From the NCBI RefSeq assembly GCF_050958605.1, contig NZ_JBJHDO010000014.1:62001-126000 (forward strand): DNA of 64,000 bases, given 5' to 3'. Shown here in pieces: positions 50,383 through 59,244 of the stretch (its first letter is position 1; each line of letters begins with the position of its first letter). Both the position numbers and the translations under genes were made by a program. The stretch is from G016756615 sp050958605 (GTDB taxonomy: Bacteria; Pseudomonadota; Alphaproteobacteria; Rhizobiales; Rhizobiaceae). The notes below the pieces were generated by a model. That model ran no database searches and was not told where the DNA came from. It saw nothing but the letters and a program-made list of their open reading frames with translations.

Positions 50383-51470
50383 GGACAGGCAAGGCGATCG
50401 AATCCGCGTCCGTGTCTGTCGAGATGGAGGCGCTCGAGCAGTTCGTCCGCGCCGTGCTGCTGGCGGCTGGAACGGACGAGCCGACGGCGGACGCCGCGAC
50501 GCGCGCGATGATGCACGGCTCCCGGCTCGGCGTCGACAGCCACGGCGTGCGGCTCCTCGATCACTACGTGAAAGCTCTGCTCGGTGGTCGGGTCAAGGCG
50601 CGTCCTGAAATGCGGCTGGCCGGCGATTTCGGAGCGGTCGCGACCCTCGATGCCGATCATGGACATGGAGCACTGGCGGCCTATACGGCCATGGCCCACG
50701 CCACCCGGCTGGCCGGCCGCTTCGGCATCGGTGCCGTCGCCATCCGCAACAGCTCCCATTTCGGGCCGGCCGGCGCTTTCGCGCTGGAGGCGGCCGAACG
50801 TGGCTTCATCGGCATGGCCTTCTGCAACTCGGACGCCTTCGTGCGATTGCATGACGGAGCATCGCGCTTCCACGGCACCAACCCGATCGCCTGCGCCATG
50901 CCGGTGGAAGGCGGCAATCCATGGCTTCTCGATATGGCGACGAGCGCCATTCCCTACAACAGGGTGCAGCTTTACCGGAGCCTGGCGCTCGAGCTCCCCA
51001 ACGGCGTTGCCTCCGATGCCGGCGGCCTGGACACTCAAGACGCCAATGCGGCCGAAATGCTCGCACCACTCGGCGCCGCGTTCGGCTTCAAGGGAGCCGG
51101 GCTCGCGGGGCTGGTCGAAATCCTGAGCGCGGTCCTTTCCGGCATGAAGCTCAGCCCCGAGCTCGCCCCCATGTCCGGACCCGATTTCGCCACGCCCCGG
51201 CAGCTCGGCGCCTTCGTGCTGGCGCTCAAACCGGACGCCTTCGTCGACAAGACGACCTTCGACGATGGCATGCGGCGCTATCTTGCAGCGCTGCGTGCCT
51301 CGCCGTCGCGCGCCGGACAAGTGGTCATGGCGCCAGGCGACCGTGAATGGGCGGAGGCGCAACGACGGGCAATGGAGGGCGTCCCCATCGATCCGAAGAC
51401 GGCGGCTGCGTTTCGCAGCCTGGCTGAGCGCCACGGCGTGCCCCTGCCCTTCACCGACGAGGGGACTTGA
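50379..51470 (+). CDS. Ldh2/MDH2-family NAD(P)-dependent oxidoreductase
   Basis: The 363-residue protein has the malate/L-lactate dehydrogenase-like fold: ATRAMMHGSRLGVDSHGVRLLDHYVKALLGGRVKARP, SSHFGPAGAFALEAAERGFIGMAFCNSDAFVRLHDG and HGTNPIACAMP. It oxidises a 2-hydroxyacid or reduces an imine/keto acid, probably the TRAP-imported solute. GTG start overlaps the SDR stop and lies 9 bases after GGAGG. Substrate unknown. Confidence 0.9.
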   Translation: MRTGKAIESASVSVEMEALEQFVRAVLLAAGTDEPTADAATRAMMHGSRLGVDSHGVRLLDHYVKALLGGRVKARPEMRLAGDFGAVATLDADHGHGALAAYTAMAHATRLAGRFGIGAVAIRNSSHFGPAGAFALEAAERGFIGMAFCNSDAFVRLHDGASRFHGTNPIACAMPVEGGNPWLLDMATSAIPYNRVQLYRSLALELPNGVASDAGGLDTQDANAAEMLAPLGAAFGFKGAGLAGLVEILSAVLSGMKLSPELAPMSGPDFATPRQLGAFVLALKPDAFVDKTTFDDGMRRYLAALRASPSRAGQVVMAPGDREWAEAQRRAMEGVPIDPKTAAAFRSLAERHGVPLPFTDEGT

Positions 51471-51497
51471 ACGAGACAAGAAAAGCAGGAGGAGCAA

Positions 51498-52487
51498 ATG
51501 ACCGGACTGAAGAGACTGAAAATCCTCGCGGCCGCGCTCGGTCTCGCGCTCGCGGGAACCGCCCTCGCTGCGGCGCAGGAAACCTACACGCTGCGCTTCA
51601 ACCACGTCCTTGGCCCGGGAGAGCCTTATCACGAAGGCTTTCTGAACTGGGCGAAGCGCGTGGAGGAGCGCACCAGGGGCGGCCTCAAGATCGAGGTCTT
51701 CCACAGCGCGCAGCTCGGGGTGGAGGAAGACATCATCGAACAGATCCGCCAGGGCGCCAATATCGGCCAGAACACGGATTCGGCGCGGCTCGGCAACTAC
51801 GTCCCGGGCATCGCCGTGATGAACGGACCCTATTTCGCAGATTCCCTGGAAGAGGTCTGGAAGCTCTCCGAAGCTCCGACCGTCGTGAAATGGCAGGAGG
51901 AGTTGGCCGGCCAGCATGGCCTTAAGGTCGTATGCTTCGACTGGGTGCAGGGCTTCCGGCACTTCTTCACCAACAAGCCGATCCGCAAGCCGGAGGACCT
52001 TGCGGGGCTGCGCATCCGCACCCCGCCCGCGCCGATCTGGCAGGAATCGATCCGCGCGCTCGGCGCGGCGCCGACGGCCATGGCGTTCGGCGACATGTAT
52101 CCCGCATTGCAGCAGCAGGCGATCGACGGTGTCGAACTGGTCTACGCCAACATCCCCGGCGGGCGCTTCTACGAGGTACTGAAATACGCCAACGAGACCG
52201 GTCACATCCTTCTCATCAATTTCCAGGTCGTCAGCTCTCAATGGTTCGACGGCCTGCCGCCCGAGTACCAGACGGCGCTGGTCGAGGAATGCAAGGCGGC
52301 CGGCCGCGAAACCTCCGGGAAGATCGCCACGATGGCCGAGACCATCAAGGCCGATCTCCAGGCCAAGGGAATGGAGGTGGTGAGCGATGTGGACCGGGAC
52401 GCCTTCCGGAAGGCCGGCGCGAAAGCTTACGAAGCGCTTGGCATAACGGAAGCCAAGGCGGCATTGGACAAGGAAATGGGCAGATAG
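51498..52487 (+). CDS. TRAP transporter substrate-binding protein, DctP-type
   Basis: The 329-residue protein has a signal peptide (MTGLKRLKILAAALGLALAGTALAAAQ) and the TRAP-binding fold: TLRFNHVLGPGEPYHEGFLNWAKRVEERTRGGLKIEVFHSAQLG, with the conserved Arg in GLRIRTPPAPIWQES and AMAFGDMYPALQQQAIDG. It binds an organic acid in the periplasm and hands it to the membrane pair encoded next. Confidence 0.93.
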   Translation: MTGLKRLKILAAALGLALAGTALAAAQETYTLRFNHVLGPGEPYHEGFLNWAKRVEERTRGGLKIEVFHSAQLGVEEDIIEQIRQGANIGQNTDSARLGNYVPGIAVMNGPYFADSLEEVWKLSEAPTVVKWQEELAGQHGLKVVCFDWVQGFRHFFTNKPIRKPEDLAGLRIRTPPAPIWQESIRALGAAPTAMAFGDMYPALQQQAIDGVELVYANIPGGRFYEVLKYANETGHILLINFQVVSSQWFDGLPPEYQTALVEECKAAGRETSGKIATMAETIKADLQAKGMEVVSDVDRDAFRKAGAKAYEALGITEAKAALDKEMGR

Positions 52488-52587
52488 TTTCCCGGAGCAC
52501 TGCGCGCCCAAATGAACGCGCAGTGCCCTGGCAGGCGGGCGGAGTTGGGGCTACGCCCGCCTGCTTCCTTCACGGAGGCGTCTTCGA

Positions 52588-53073
52588 ATGGCAGGGCTGC
52601 GCGCATTTCACCGATGGATCGGGCGGGTCGAGGCGCTCGTCGCGGCGGTGTTCCTCATCCTCATGGTTCTGCTCGTCTTCGCCGGCGGCCTTGCCCGCTT
52701 GGCCGCGCATCCGCTCAACTGGACCATCGATATCGCCACCTGCCTGTTCGCCTGGGCCTGCTTCCTTTGCGCCGATGTCGCCTGGCGCCGCGACAGCCTG
52801 ATGTCGATCGAGCTGGTGACGGAGCGGCTGCCGGAAGGCGCCAGGCAATTCCTCCTCCAGCTCAACCACGTGCTGATCGGGGCTTTCCTGATCTATATTA
52901 TCTACGCAGGCCTCTGGCTCTCCTGGGTAAGCCGCGCCCGCAGCTTCCAGGGCATACCCGGCGTCAGCTACTCTTGGGTCACGATGAGCCTGCCTGTCGG
53001 CGCGGCCCTGCTCTTGCTCACCACGCTGCTCAAATTCACCGACGCTGCGCGTTCGGTCCCCTCGAGGAGCTGA
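52588..53073 (+). CDS. TRAP transporter small membrane subunit, DctQ-type
   Basis: The 161-residue protein has four membrane helices (AVFLILMVLLVFAGGLARL, IDIATCLFAWACFLCADVAWRRDSLMSIELV, LIGAFLIYIIYAGLWLSWVSR, VGAALLLLTTLLKF), the DctQ pattern. It bridges the binding protein and the large subunit. It follows dctP by 100 bases and precedes dctM by 5 bases. Confidence 0.92.
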   Translation: MAGLRAFHRWIGRVEALVAAVFLILMVLLVFAGGLARLAAHPLNWTIDIATCLFAWACFLCADVAWRRDSLMSIELVTERLPEGARQFLLQLNHVLIGAFLIYIIYAGLWLSWVSRARSFQGIPGVSYSWVTMSLPVGAALLLLTTLLKFTDAARSVPSRS

Positions 53074-53078
53074 ACGGT

Positions 53079-54362
53079 ATGCTGATCGTCACCCTCGCCT
53101 TCATCATCCTCATCCTGATCGGCATGCCGGTGGCCTTCGCCATCGGCATCTCCGGCGCGCTGTTTTTCCTCCAGCATCCGGAACTGCCCTTTACCATCCC
53201 GATCCAGCAAACGGTCTCGCAGACGCAGAATTTCGCCCTGCTCGCCATTCCGCTTTTCATCATGGCCGGCAATTTCATGAACAAATCCGGCATCACCGAG
53301 GAGCTGCTGAACCTCGCCTCGGTGATCGCCGGGCGCCTGCGCGGAGGACTTGCGCAACTCTCGCTGGCGCTCTCCGTGCTGATGGGAGGCGTGTCCGGAT
53401 CGGCCATCGCCGACGCCGCCATGCAGAGCCGGATGCTGGGCAACGAGATGATCAAGCGCGGCATGTCACGCGGCTTCGCCGCTGGCGTACTCTCCTTCGG
53501 TTCCCTGCTGACGCCGATCATTCCGCCCGGCCTGGGTTTCATCATCTACGGCACGATCGGCCAGGTCTCGATCGGCCGGCTTTTCGCGGCGGGCTTCATA
53601 CCGGCATTCCTGCTGTGGGCGGCACTCGCGACGACCGTATCCTTCGTCGCGAAAAGGCGAGGCTATCCGCCGGCCCGGCAGGCGAGACCCCGGGCGCGCG
53701 AGGTGGCGACGGCCCTGCGGGGCGGCATCTGGGCGCTGCTGTTTCCGGTCATCCTGCTGCTCGGGCTTCGCTTCGGCATTTTCACCCCTTCGGAGATCGG
53801 CGCCTTCGCCGTGATCTATGCCGTCTTCATCGGCGTGCTGGTCTATCGGAAGCTGAAGGCCATGCCTTTTCGCGAGGCGCTCGACGGCAGCCTGGCCGAC
53901 GTCGGGGCCGTCATGTTCCTGATCGCACTCTCGGCGGTGTTCAGCTACGGCATCGTGCTGGAGCGCATTCCCGAGCTCGTGTCCAATGCGATCCTCGGCG
54001 TCACCGACAGCCTCGCGGGCGTGATGATGCTGATCGTGCTTTTCATCCTGGCCTGCGGCTTCTTCATCGACGCAACCGTGCTCATCATCATGCTGACGCC
54101 GATTTTCCTGCCGCTGGTCCGGCAGCTCGGCGCCGACCCCGTTCATTTCGGCGTCGTATTCGTGATCGCCGCCACGATCGGCAATTTCACGCCGCCGGTC
54201 GGCGCTGCCATGTATGCGGTGTGCTCCATCCTGAAGGTGCCGATCGGCGAATATACGCGGGAATCCGTGCCGCTCTTCATCGCCGTCAGCATCGTCTCGC
54301 TGCTTCTGATCTTCGTGCCATCCCTCGTGCTTCTCGTGCCCAATCTCATTTTCGGCTTTTGA
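53079..54362 (+). CDS. TRAP transporter large membrane subunit, DctM-type
   Basis: The 427-residue protein has about twelve helices and DctM landmarks: MLIVTLAFIILILIGMPVAFAIG, LLAIPLFIMAGNFMNKSGI, LMGGVSGSAIADAAMQSRMLGNEMIKRG, PIIPPGLGFIIYGTIGQVSIGRLFAAG and VIAATIGNFTPPVGAAMYA. It uses the sodium gradient to import the bound acid. Last gene of the operon. Confidence 0.94.
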   Translation: MLIVTLAFIILILIGMPVAFAIGISGALFFLQHPELPFTIPIQQTVSQTQNFALLAIPLFIMAGNFMNKSGITEELLNLASVIAGRLRGGLAQLSLALSVLMGGVSGSAIADAAMQSRMLGNEMIKRGMSRGFAAGVLSFGSLLTPIIPPGLGFIIYGTIGQVSIGRLFAAGFIPAFLLWAALATTVSFVAKRRGYPPARQARPRAREVATALRGGIWALLFPVILLLGLRFGIFTPSEIGAFAVIYAVFIGVLVYRKLKAMPFREALDGSLADVGAVMFLIALSAVFSYGIVLERIPELVSNAILGVTDSLAGVMMLIVLFILACGFFIDATVLIIMLTPIFLPLVRQLGADPVHFGVVFVIAATIGNFTPPVGAAMYAVCSILKVPIGEYTRESVPLFIAVSIVSLLLIFVPSLVLLVPNLIFGF

Positions 54363-54463
54363 AAGACCGCTCCCATGGTTTCCCGAGCGGCCAGCGCTAT
54401 AGTAGCAGAGGGCCGCTCGGCGGCGCCGCAAGAGGCCACGAGAAAAGGATCAGGAGAAAGCCA

Positions 54464-54889
54464 ATGGACCGTCACGCAACAGCCGTCTGGAAGGGAAATC
54501 TGAAGGAGGGCAACGGCACGCTCGATAGCCAGAGCGGCGTTCTGACCGGCACGCCCTATTCGTTCAAGAACCGCTTCGAGGACGAAAGCGGCAAGTCCGG
54601 AACCAATCCGGAAGAACTGCTCGCGGCGGCCCATGCCGGCTGCTTCGCCATGCAGCTTTCGCATTTCCTCGCCGAGAACGGCACACCGGCCGAGAAACTC
54701 GACGCCAAGGCCGTCGTCACGCTTGTGCCGGGCACCGGCATCACCCAGAGCGCCCTGACGCTCACCGGCACCGTGCCGGGCATCGACGCTGCGAAATTCA
54801 AGGAGCTTGCCGAGAAGGCGAAGGAGAATTGCCCCGTCTCCAAGGCGCTCGGCGCCATCAAGCTCACGCTCGACGCACGGTTGGGGTGA
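54464..54889 (+). CDS. osmC: OsmC-family peroxiredoxin
   Basis: The 141-residue protein has the OsmC catalytic Cys pair in AAHAGCFAMQLSHFL and KENCPVSKALG and the usual TGTPYSFKNRFEDESGKSGTNPEELLAAA opening. It reduces organic hydroperoxides in the cytoplasm. GGAGA lies 8 bases before the ATG. Its 3' end is followed within 35 bases by the large inverted repeat at 54921-55085, which may end its transcript. Confidence 0.92.
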   Translation: MDRHATAVWKGNLKEGNGTLDSQSGVLTGTPYSFKNRFEDESGKSGTNPEELLAAAHAGCFAMQLSHFLAENGTPAEKLDAKAVVTLVPGTGITQSALTLTGTVPGIDAAKFKELAEKAKENCPVSKALGAIKLTLDARLG

Positions 54890-55271
54890 ATGCCTAGGCT
54901 TTTCATTAGATAACGCGTTGTCCCCCTCACCCGGCCTCCGCTTCGCTCGGCCGCCCTCTCCCTAAGGGGAGAGGAGGTTTTCAACGCCGAGCCAAGGTAA
55001 AATTCCAGCTATGGCGCGACGCTCAACGTTCCCTCCCCTTGGGGAGAGGGCGGCCGAGCGAAGCGGAGGCCGGGTGAGGGGGGGAGCTCCCCACGCGCCC
55101 GTCCCTTCCGCTCGATCGAGCTACGCCAGGAAAGACATTCCCCTTATCACGCTCCTGGCAGCAACAATAAACTACTTAGCCAGCCCGCCGGAGCAACCTT
55201 TTCCGTGTGACGCGGCGCGCGCCGGTTTATAACCCTCCGTAAAATCCCACGCGGAACCTACGGAGTTGTTC
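54890..55271. other. 382-base spacer between osmC and the periplasmic rhodanese gene
   Basis: About 165 bases are the inverted repeat 54921-55085. The remaining 190 bases hold the promoter of the rhodanese gene; an AT-rich patch is at 55160-55180. No coding gene is supported. Confidence 0.55.
54921..55085. repeat. Large inverted-repeat element, second copy type
   Basis: Left arm 54921-54977 (CCCCCTCACCCGGCCTCCG...) and right arm 55032-55085 are near-perfect inverted copies of more than 50 bases; each arm also contains a smaller hairpin (CTCTCCCTAAGGGGAGAG and CCCCTTGGGG). The spacer of about 54 bases has no gene. It is of the same design as 3637-3829, with a different core sequence. Confidence 0.85.
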
Positions 55272-56186
55272 ATGCGTCTCTCTCTGTTTTCCGCCGTCGT
55301 GGCGGTCGCTATGTCCCTATTCGGCGCGGCCCAGGCCGAGCGCCTCACCGAGCAGCCGCTCGTCGATGCGGCCTGGCTGAAATCCAAACTCGGCGATGAA
55401 AGCCTCGTCGTCATCGACGTGCGCGATGTCGAGAAGGGCAAGCCCGACCCGTACAAGGCCGGCCACGTGCCGGGCGCCGTGAACGCGCCCTATTCCACGG
55501 CCGGCTGGCGCGCCAAGGTGAATGGCGTTCCCGGCATGCTGCCGCCGGTCGAGCAGATCGAGGCGACGATCGCCGGCCTCGGCGTCGACAATGATAGCCA
55601 CGTCGTCATCGTGTCGGCAGGCACCGATTCCAGCGAGTTCGGTGCCGCGACCCGCGTCTACTGGACCCTCAAGGTGCTCGGCCACGATGCCGTCTCCATC
55701 CTGGATGGCGGCTGGCGCGCCTGGCAGGCGGCCGGCGGCGAAGCGAGCGACGCCGCCGCCGCGCCTGAAAAGGCTGACTTCAAAGCAAATCTGCGCGCCG
55801 AGATGATCCCCGGGGTCGCCGATGTCGAAAAGGCGCTTGCCAACGGCACGACGCTGGTGGATGGCCGTCCCGCGGCGCAGTTCAGGGGGGAGTCCAAGAG
55901 CCCGGTCGTGCGTGTCGCCGGCACCATTCCCGGAGCGGTCAACATCGAGAACGACAAGTTCTACGACAAGCCGAACGCCTCCTTCGTCTCCCGCGAAACG
56001 GTCGCCGGCCTGGCCAAGGGTGCCGGTCTCGACGAAAACGAAGAAGCGATCGCCTTCTGCAACACCGGCCACTGGGCTTCCATCGCCTGGTTCGGGCTGA
56101 GCGAGGTGCAGGGCAACAAGAACGTCAAGATGTATGACGGCTCGATGGCCGAATGGGCCGCCGATCCCGCCCGGCCGGTCAAGTAA
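55272..56186 (+). CDS. Periplasmic tandem-rhodanese sulfurtransferase
   Basis: The 304-residue protein has a signal peptide (MRLSLFSAVVAVAMSLFGAAQA) and two rhodanese domains: the first with VIDVRDVEKGKPDPYKAGHVPGAVNAPY, the second ending in an active-site loop FCNTGHWASIAWF with Cys. It transfers sulfane sulfur in the periplasm. It differs from the cytoplasmic paralogue at 28775. It is 74 bases before a YeeE/YedE transporter, a common pairing for thiosulfate use. Confidence 0.9.
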   Translation: MRLSLFSAVVAVAMSLFGAAQAERLTEQPLVDAAWLKSKLGDESLVVIDVRDVEKGKPDPYKAGHVPGAVNAPYSTAGWRAKVNGVPGMLPPVEQIEATIAGLGVDNDSHVVIVSAGTDSSEFGAATRVYWTLKVLGHDAVSILDGGWRAWQAAGGEASDAAAAPEKADFKANLRAEMIPGVADVEKALANGTTLVDGRPAAQFRGESKSPVVRVAGTIPGAVNIENDKFYDKPNASFVSRETVAGLAKGAGLDENEEAIAFCNTGHWASIAWFGLSEVQGNKNVKMYDGSMAEWAADPARPVK

Positions 56187-56260
56187 GCGCGGCCGTCAGA
56201 CCCGAAGCAAGCGAAGTCCGGGCCGCCCGGACTCCGCTTTCGACGATAAGTAGCAAGAGA

Positions 56261-57475
56261 ATGTCCCAGATTTCCGCCGCCCTGCCGGCATCCCAGTCGC
56301 GCTCCATCATCGACCGAGGGCCGGTCATCGTCGTCATGGCGGCGTTGCTCCTCGGCGCGGTCGCGATCGGCCAGGCGATCTCGCCGCGACAGGCAGCGCT
56401 GTTCCTGATCGGTGGCCTGCTCGGCGCTACGCTTTATCACGCCTCCTTCGGCTTCACCGGGGGCTGGCGACGGTTAGTCGTCGAGCGTCGCGGCAACGCC
56501 ATGCGCGCGCAGATGCTGATGATCGCGGTCGCCGCGATCGTCTTCATTCCACTGCTCGATATCGGCTCTTTCGGCGGAAAAGCGCTGGTGGGCGCGATGG
56601 CACCGGTCGGCGTGTCGGTCCTCGTCGGCGCGACGATGTTCGGCCTCGGCATGCAGCTCGGCGGCGGTTGCGGTTCCGGCACGCTCTTCACGGTCGGCGG
56701 CGGGAGCGCCCGCATGCTCGTCACGCTACTCTTCTTCGTTGTCGGCGCCGTAATCGGCACCGCTCACTTGCCCTGGTGGCTGTCGCTCCCCTCCCTGCCG
56801 CAGGTCAGCCTCGGACAAAAGCTCGGTGTTCCCCAGGCGATAGCAGTCACACTCGCTGGATTGGCCGCTGTGGCGCTGCTGAGCGCCTGGGTCGAGCGGC
56901 GTGCCCATGGCAGTCTCGAAAAGGCGAAGCCGGCGCCACGCCAGGGAATGGCGCGGCTCCTTCAAGGCCCGTGGCCGATCGTCGGCGCCAGCTTGCTGCT
57001 TGCCGCGCTCAACATCGCGACCCTGCTGCTCGCCGGCCACCCATGGTCGGTGACGTTCGGTTTCGGCCTGTGGGGCGCCAAGGCGCTCGCCGCCGTCGGC
57101 GTCCCGGTCGAGACCTGGGAATTCTGGACCTGGCCCGGCCCGGCGCGCGCACTTTCGGGCAGCGTGCTGGCGGACATCACCTCGGTCATGGATTTCGGCA
57201 TCATGCTCGGCGCCGCGCTGGCCGCCGGCTTGGCCGGAAAATTTGCGCCGAAGGCTGTCGTTCCCTTCGCGTCGTTCCTCGCCGCCGCGATCGGTGGCGT
57301 GTTGATGGGCTACGGCGCGCGGCTGTCCTTCGGCTGCAACATCGGCGCGCTCTTCAGCGGCATCGCCTCGGGCAGCCTCCATGGCTGGCTCTGGTTCGTC
57401 TGCGCCTTCGTCGGCAGCCTCGGCGGCATCGCGCTGCGTCCCCTGTTCGGTCTGGACGGATTCAAGTCGAAATGA
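56261..57475 (+). CDS. YeeE/YedE-family thiosulfate-type transporter
   Basis: The 404-residue membrane protein has about ten helices and two YeeE/YedE half-repeats carrying the family cysteine motifs: LGMQLGGGCGSGTLFTVGGG and LSFGCNIGALFSGIASGS. The family includes TsuA thiosulfate importers. It follows the periplasmic rhodanese gene, and its stop overlaps the start of the Cys-repeat gene. Thiosulfate import is inferred from family and neighbours. Confidence 0.9.
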   Translation: MSQISAALPASQSRSIIDRGPVIVVMAALLLGAVAIGQAISPRQAALFLIGGLLGATLYHASFGFTGGWRRLVVERRGNAMRAQMLMIAVAAIVFIPLLDIGSFGGKALVGAMAPVGVSVLVGATMFGLGMQLGGGCGSGTLFTVGGGSARMLVTLLFFVVGAVIGTAHLPWWLSLPSLPQVSLGQKLGVPQAIAVTLAGLAAVALLSAWVERRAHGSLEKAKPAPRQGMARLLQGPWPIVGASLLLAALNIATLLLAGHPWSVTFGFGLWGAKALAAVGVPVETWEFWTWPGPARALSGSVLADITSVMDFGIMLGAALAAGLAGKFAPKAVVPFASFLAAAIGGVLMGYGARLSFGCNIGALFSGIASGSLHGWLWFVCAFVGSLGGIALRPLFGLDGFKSK

Positions 57476-57992
57476 GTTCCCGTAACACATTGCTCTTCGG
57501 GGCAGCTTTCGTCGCAGCCACCTCCGCGATCGCCGTCGATCACTATGCCAGCACGCAGCCGGCCGCGGCGCCCGCGCCGGCTGCGGCCCGATCGGCCCCG
57601 CCCTGCGCCGCCGACGCGGCCTCGTCGCCTTGCTCTGCGGCCTCCCCCTGTGCAGCCGCTTCACCCTGCGCTGCCGCGTCGCCCTGCGCTGCCGCATCAC
57701 CGTGCTCGGCTGCGTCTCCATGCTCGGCCGCCTCCCCTTGTGCAGCGGCTTCCCCTGTGCGGCGGCCTCACCCTGCGCTGCCGCATCGCCGTGCTCGGCA
57801 GCGTCTCCGTGCGCAGCCGCTTCCCCTTGCTCCGCAGCCTCCCCCTGTGCGGCGGCATCGCCCTGCGCTGCCGCATCGCCGTGCTCGGCAACGTCTCCAT
57901 GCTCGGCCGCTTCTCCTTGTGCAGCGGCGTCCCCCTGTGCGGCGGTCTCGCCCTGTGCCGCAGCTTCGCCTTGCGCCGCAGGCGCGCAGTAG
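57472..57992 (+). pseudogene. Cys-rich repeat protein interrupted by a one-base deletion
   Basis: ATG at 57472 overlaps the transporter stop. The product has an N-terminal hydrophobic signal-like region (RNTLLFGAAFVAATSAIAV), an Ala/Pro-rich stretch, then degenerate 5-residue units SPCAA/SPCSA. At about 57745-57755 the coding frame is lost (ASPCAAASP then VRRPHPAL); the same repeats resume in the +1 frame and run to a stop at 57990-57992. The break is a run of four C where sister units have five. Restored, it would be 173 residues with more than 20 Cys. Confidence 0.75.
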
Positions 57993-58018
57993 GCAGACTT
58001 CCCGGCAGGAGATTGCCG

Positions 58019-58633
58019 ATGAGCACCGACAAAGCCCTCGCGGCGCGGCAGGCGCTGTTTGCCGAAAAGGTCCTCGCCAAGACCGGCGACAACGTGCTGC
58101 TGGAAACCTTGCGCGGCGCCGAAGCGGTCCAGTCCTGGACCCACTATCCGCCCGGTGACGTTTTCGACGCCGAGACGGGGGCGCAATGGTACTATCATTG
58201 CCACCTGCCGGTCGAAGGCGCGCGGGAGCACGGCCATTTCCATTGCTTCATGAGGCCCGACGGCCCGCAGGGCCCCGTCCATCATCTCGTGGCGGTCGGC
58301 GTCGATGCCTATGGAAAGCTTGTGCGCCTGTTCACGGTGAACCAATGGGTGGTGGGCGATGCATGGCTCGACGCGGAGGCGACGATCGCCCTGCTGCCGC
58401 GCTTCGACCTTCACGTGGCGCGACCATCCTATCTCGTCAATCGCTGGCTGACCGCCATCCTGGACCTCTACGCAGACGAGATCGCCGAGCTCATCCGCGA
58501 GCGCGACCGCGTTATCGCCGCACACGCTCCGCCTGCCGGCGTCGCCGCCCGCGAAGATCGGGCATTGGAGGTCACTTCGGAACTCGCCGTCGATCTCCCG
58601 GCCAAGGCGGCGGAAGTCGACACCGCGAAATAG
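58019..58633 (+). CDS. His-rich conserved protein (DUF6969-like)
   Basis: The 204-residue protein has DNVLLETLRGAEAVQSWTHYPPGDVFDAETGAQWYYHCHLP and EHGHFHCFMRPDGPQGPVHHLVAVGVDAYGKLVRLFTVNQWVVGDAWLDAE. Clustered His and Cys suggest metal contact. I associate it with DUF6969, which has no assigned reaction. It is 27 bases after the Cys-repeat gene, with AGGAGA at 8 bases, so it belongs to the same operon as the transporter. Confidence 0.7.
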   Translation: MSTDKALAARQALFAEKVLAKTGDNVLLETLRGAEAVQSWTHYPPGDVFDAETGAQWYYHCHLPVEGAREHGHFHCFMRPDGPQGPVHHLVAVGVDAYGKLVRLFTVNQWVVGDAWLDAEATIALLPRFDLHVARPSYLVNRWLTAILDLYADEIAELIRERDRVIAAHAPPAGVAAREDRALEVTSELAVDLPAKAAEVDTAK

Positions 58634-58779
58634 AGCGCGCGGGTCATACCCTGAAGTAGTTTGCACGTTTAATCGGCTTTTTTGGCGTTGGCGTGGCTGA
58701 TCTCACCAATCCGGGTGATGACACGATATTTTCCCCGTCATACCCGTTGGTTGCTCACGCAACCCAAGGGGAGACAAAT

Positions 58780-59136
58780 ATGCGCATTTCTACAGTAATG
58801 CTGGCGATTGCACTCGCAGCATCTTCGATGATGATCATCCAGCCAACCGAAAGCATTGCCGCATCGAAGAAGACCACCGCTCAGACGGCGTCTTGGGATG
58901 GCACCTGGTCGGGAAAGTGGGGCGGCAAATCGTCTGGCAAAGTCACGATCAAGGATAACAAGGTGACCTCTTATTACTTCCAAGGCCGCCCTCAGAGGGT
59001 CGGCGGCACCAAGGTGTCTGGCAATACGATCCGGTTCGGATCGGGATACAGCGTAACGATGACCAAGACCGGTGCCAATTCGGCGAGCGCGGTATGGAAG
59101 GGCGACGGCACAGCCCAAGCCCTTATGACCCGCTAA
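58780..59136 (+). CDS. Small secreted protein
   Basis: The 118-residue product has a signal peptide (MRISTVMLAIALAASSMMIIQPTESIAA) and a small beta-rich mature domain (WDGTWSGKWGGKSSGKVTIKDNKVTSYYFQGRPQRVGGTKVSGNTIRFG). No family recognised. AGGGGAGA lies 6 bases before the ATG. It stands alone between the sulfur locus and the minus-strand reductase operon. Confidence 0.7.
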   Translation: MRISTVMLAIALAASSMMIIQPTESIAASKKTTAQTASWDGTWSGKWGGKSSGKVTIKDNKVTSYYFQGRPQRVGGTKVSGNTIRFGSGYSVTMTKTGANSASAVWKGDGTAQALMTR

Positions 59137-59244
59137 GGGATCTCTGGCGCGAAGGCACTAGGGGGCTCGGGGGTCGCGCTGCAAACTTGCGGGAGATTGC
59201 AGGGGACAATCCTCCGGCTCGCGCAGGCAGCCCTCGCCATCCCG

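Noticed and set aside
57600..57990. Tandem repeats resembling a CRISPR-like array
   Set aside because: Units are 15 bases, without unique spacers, and encode SPCAA/SPCSA; they are coding repeats.
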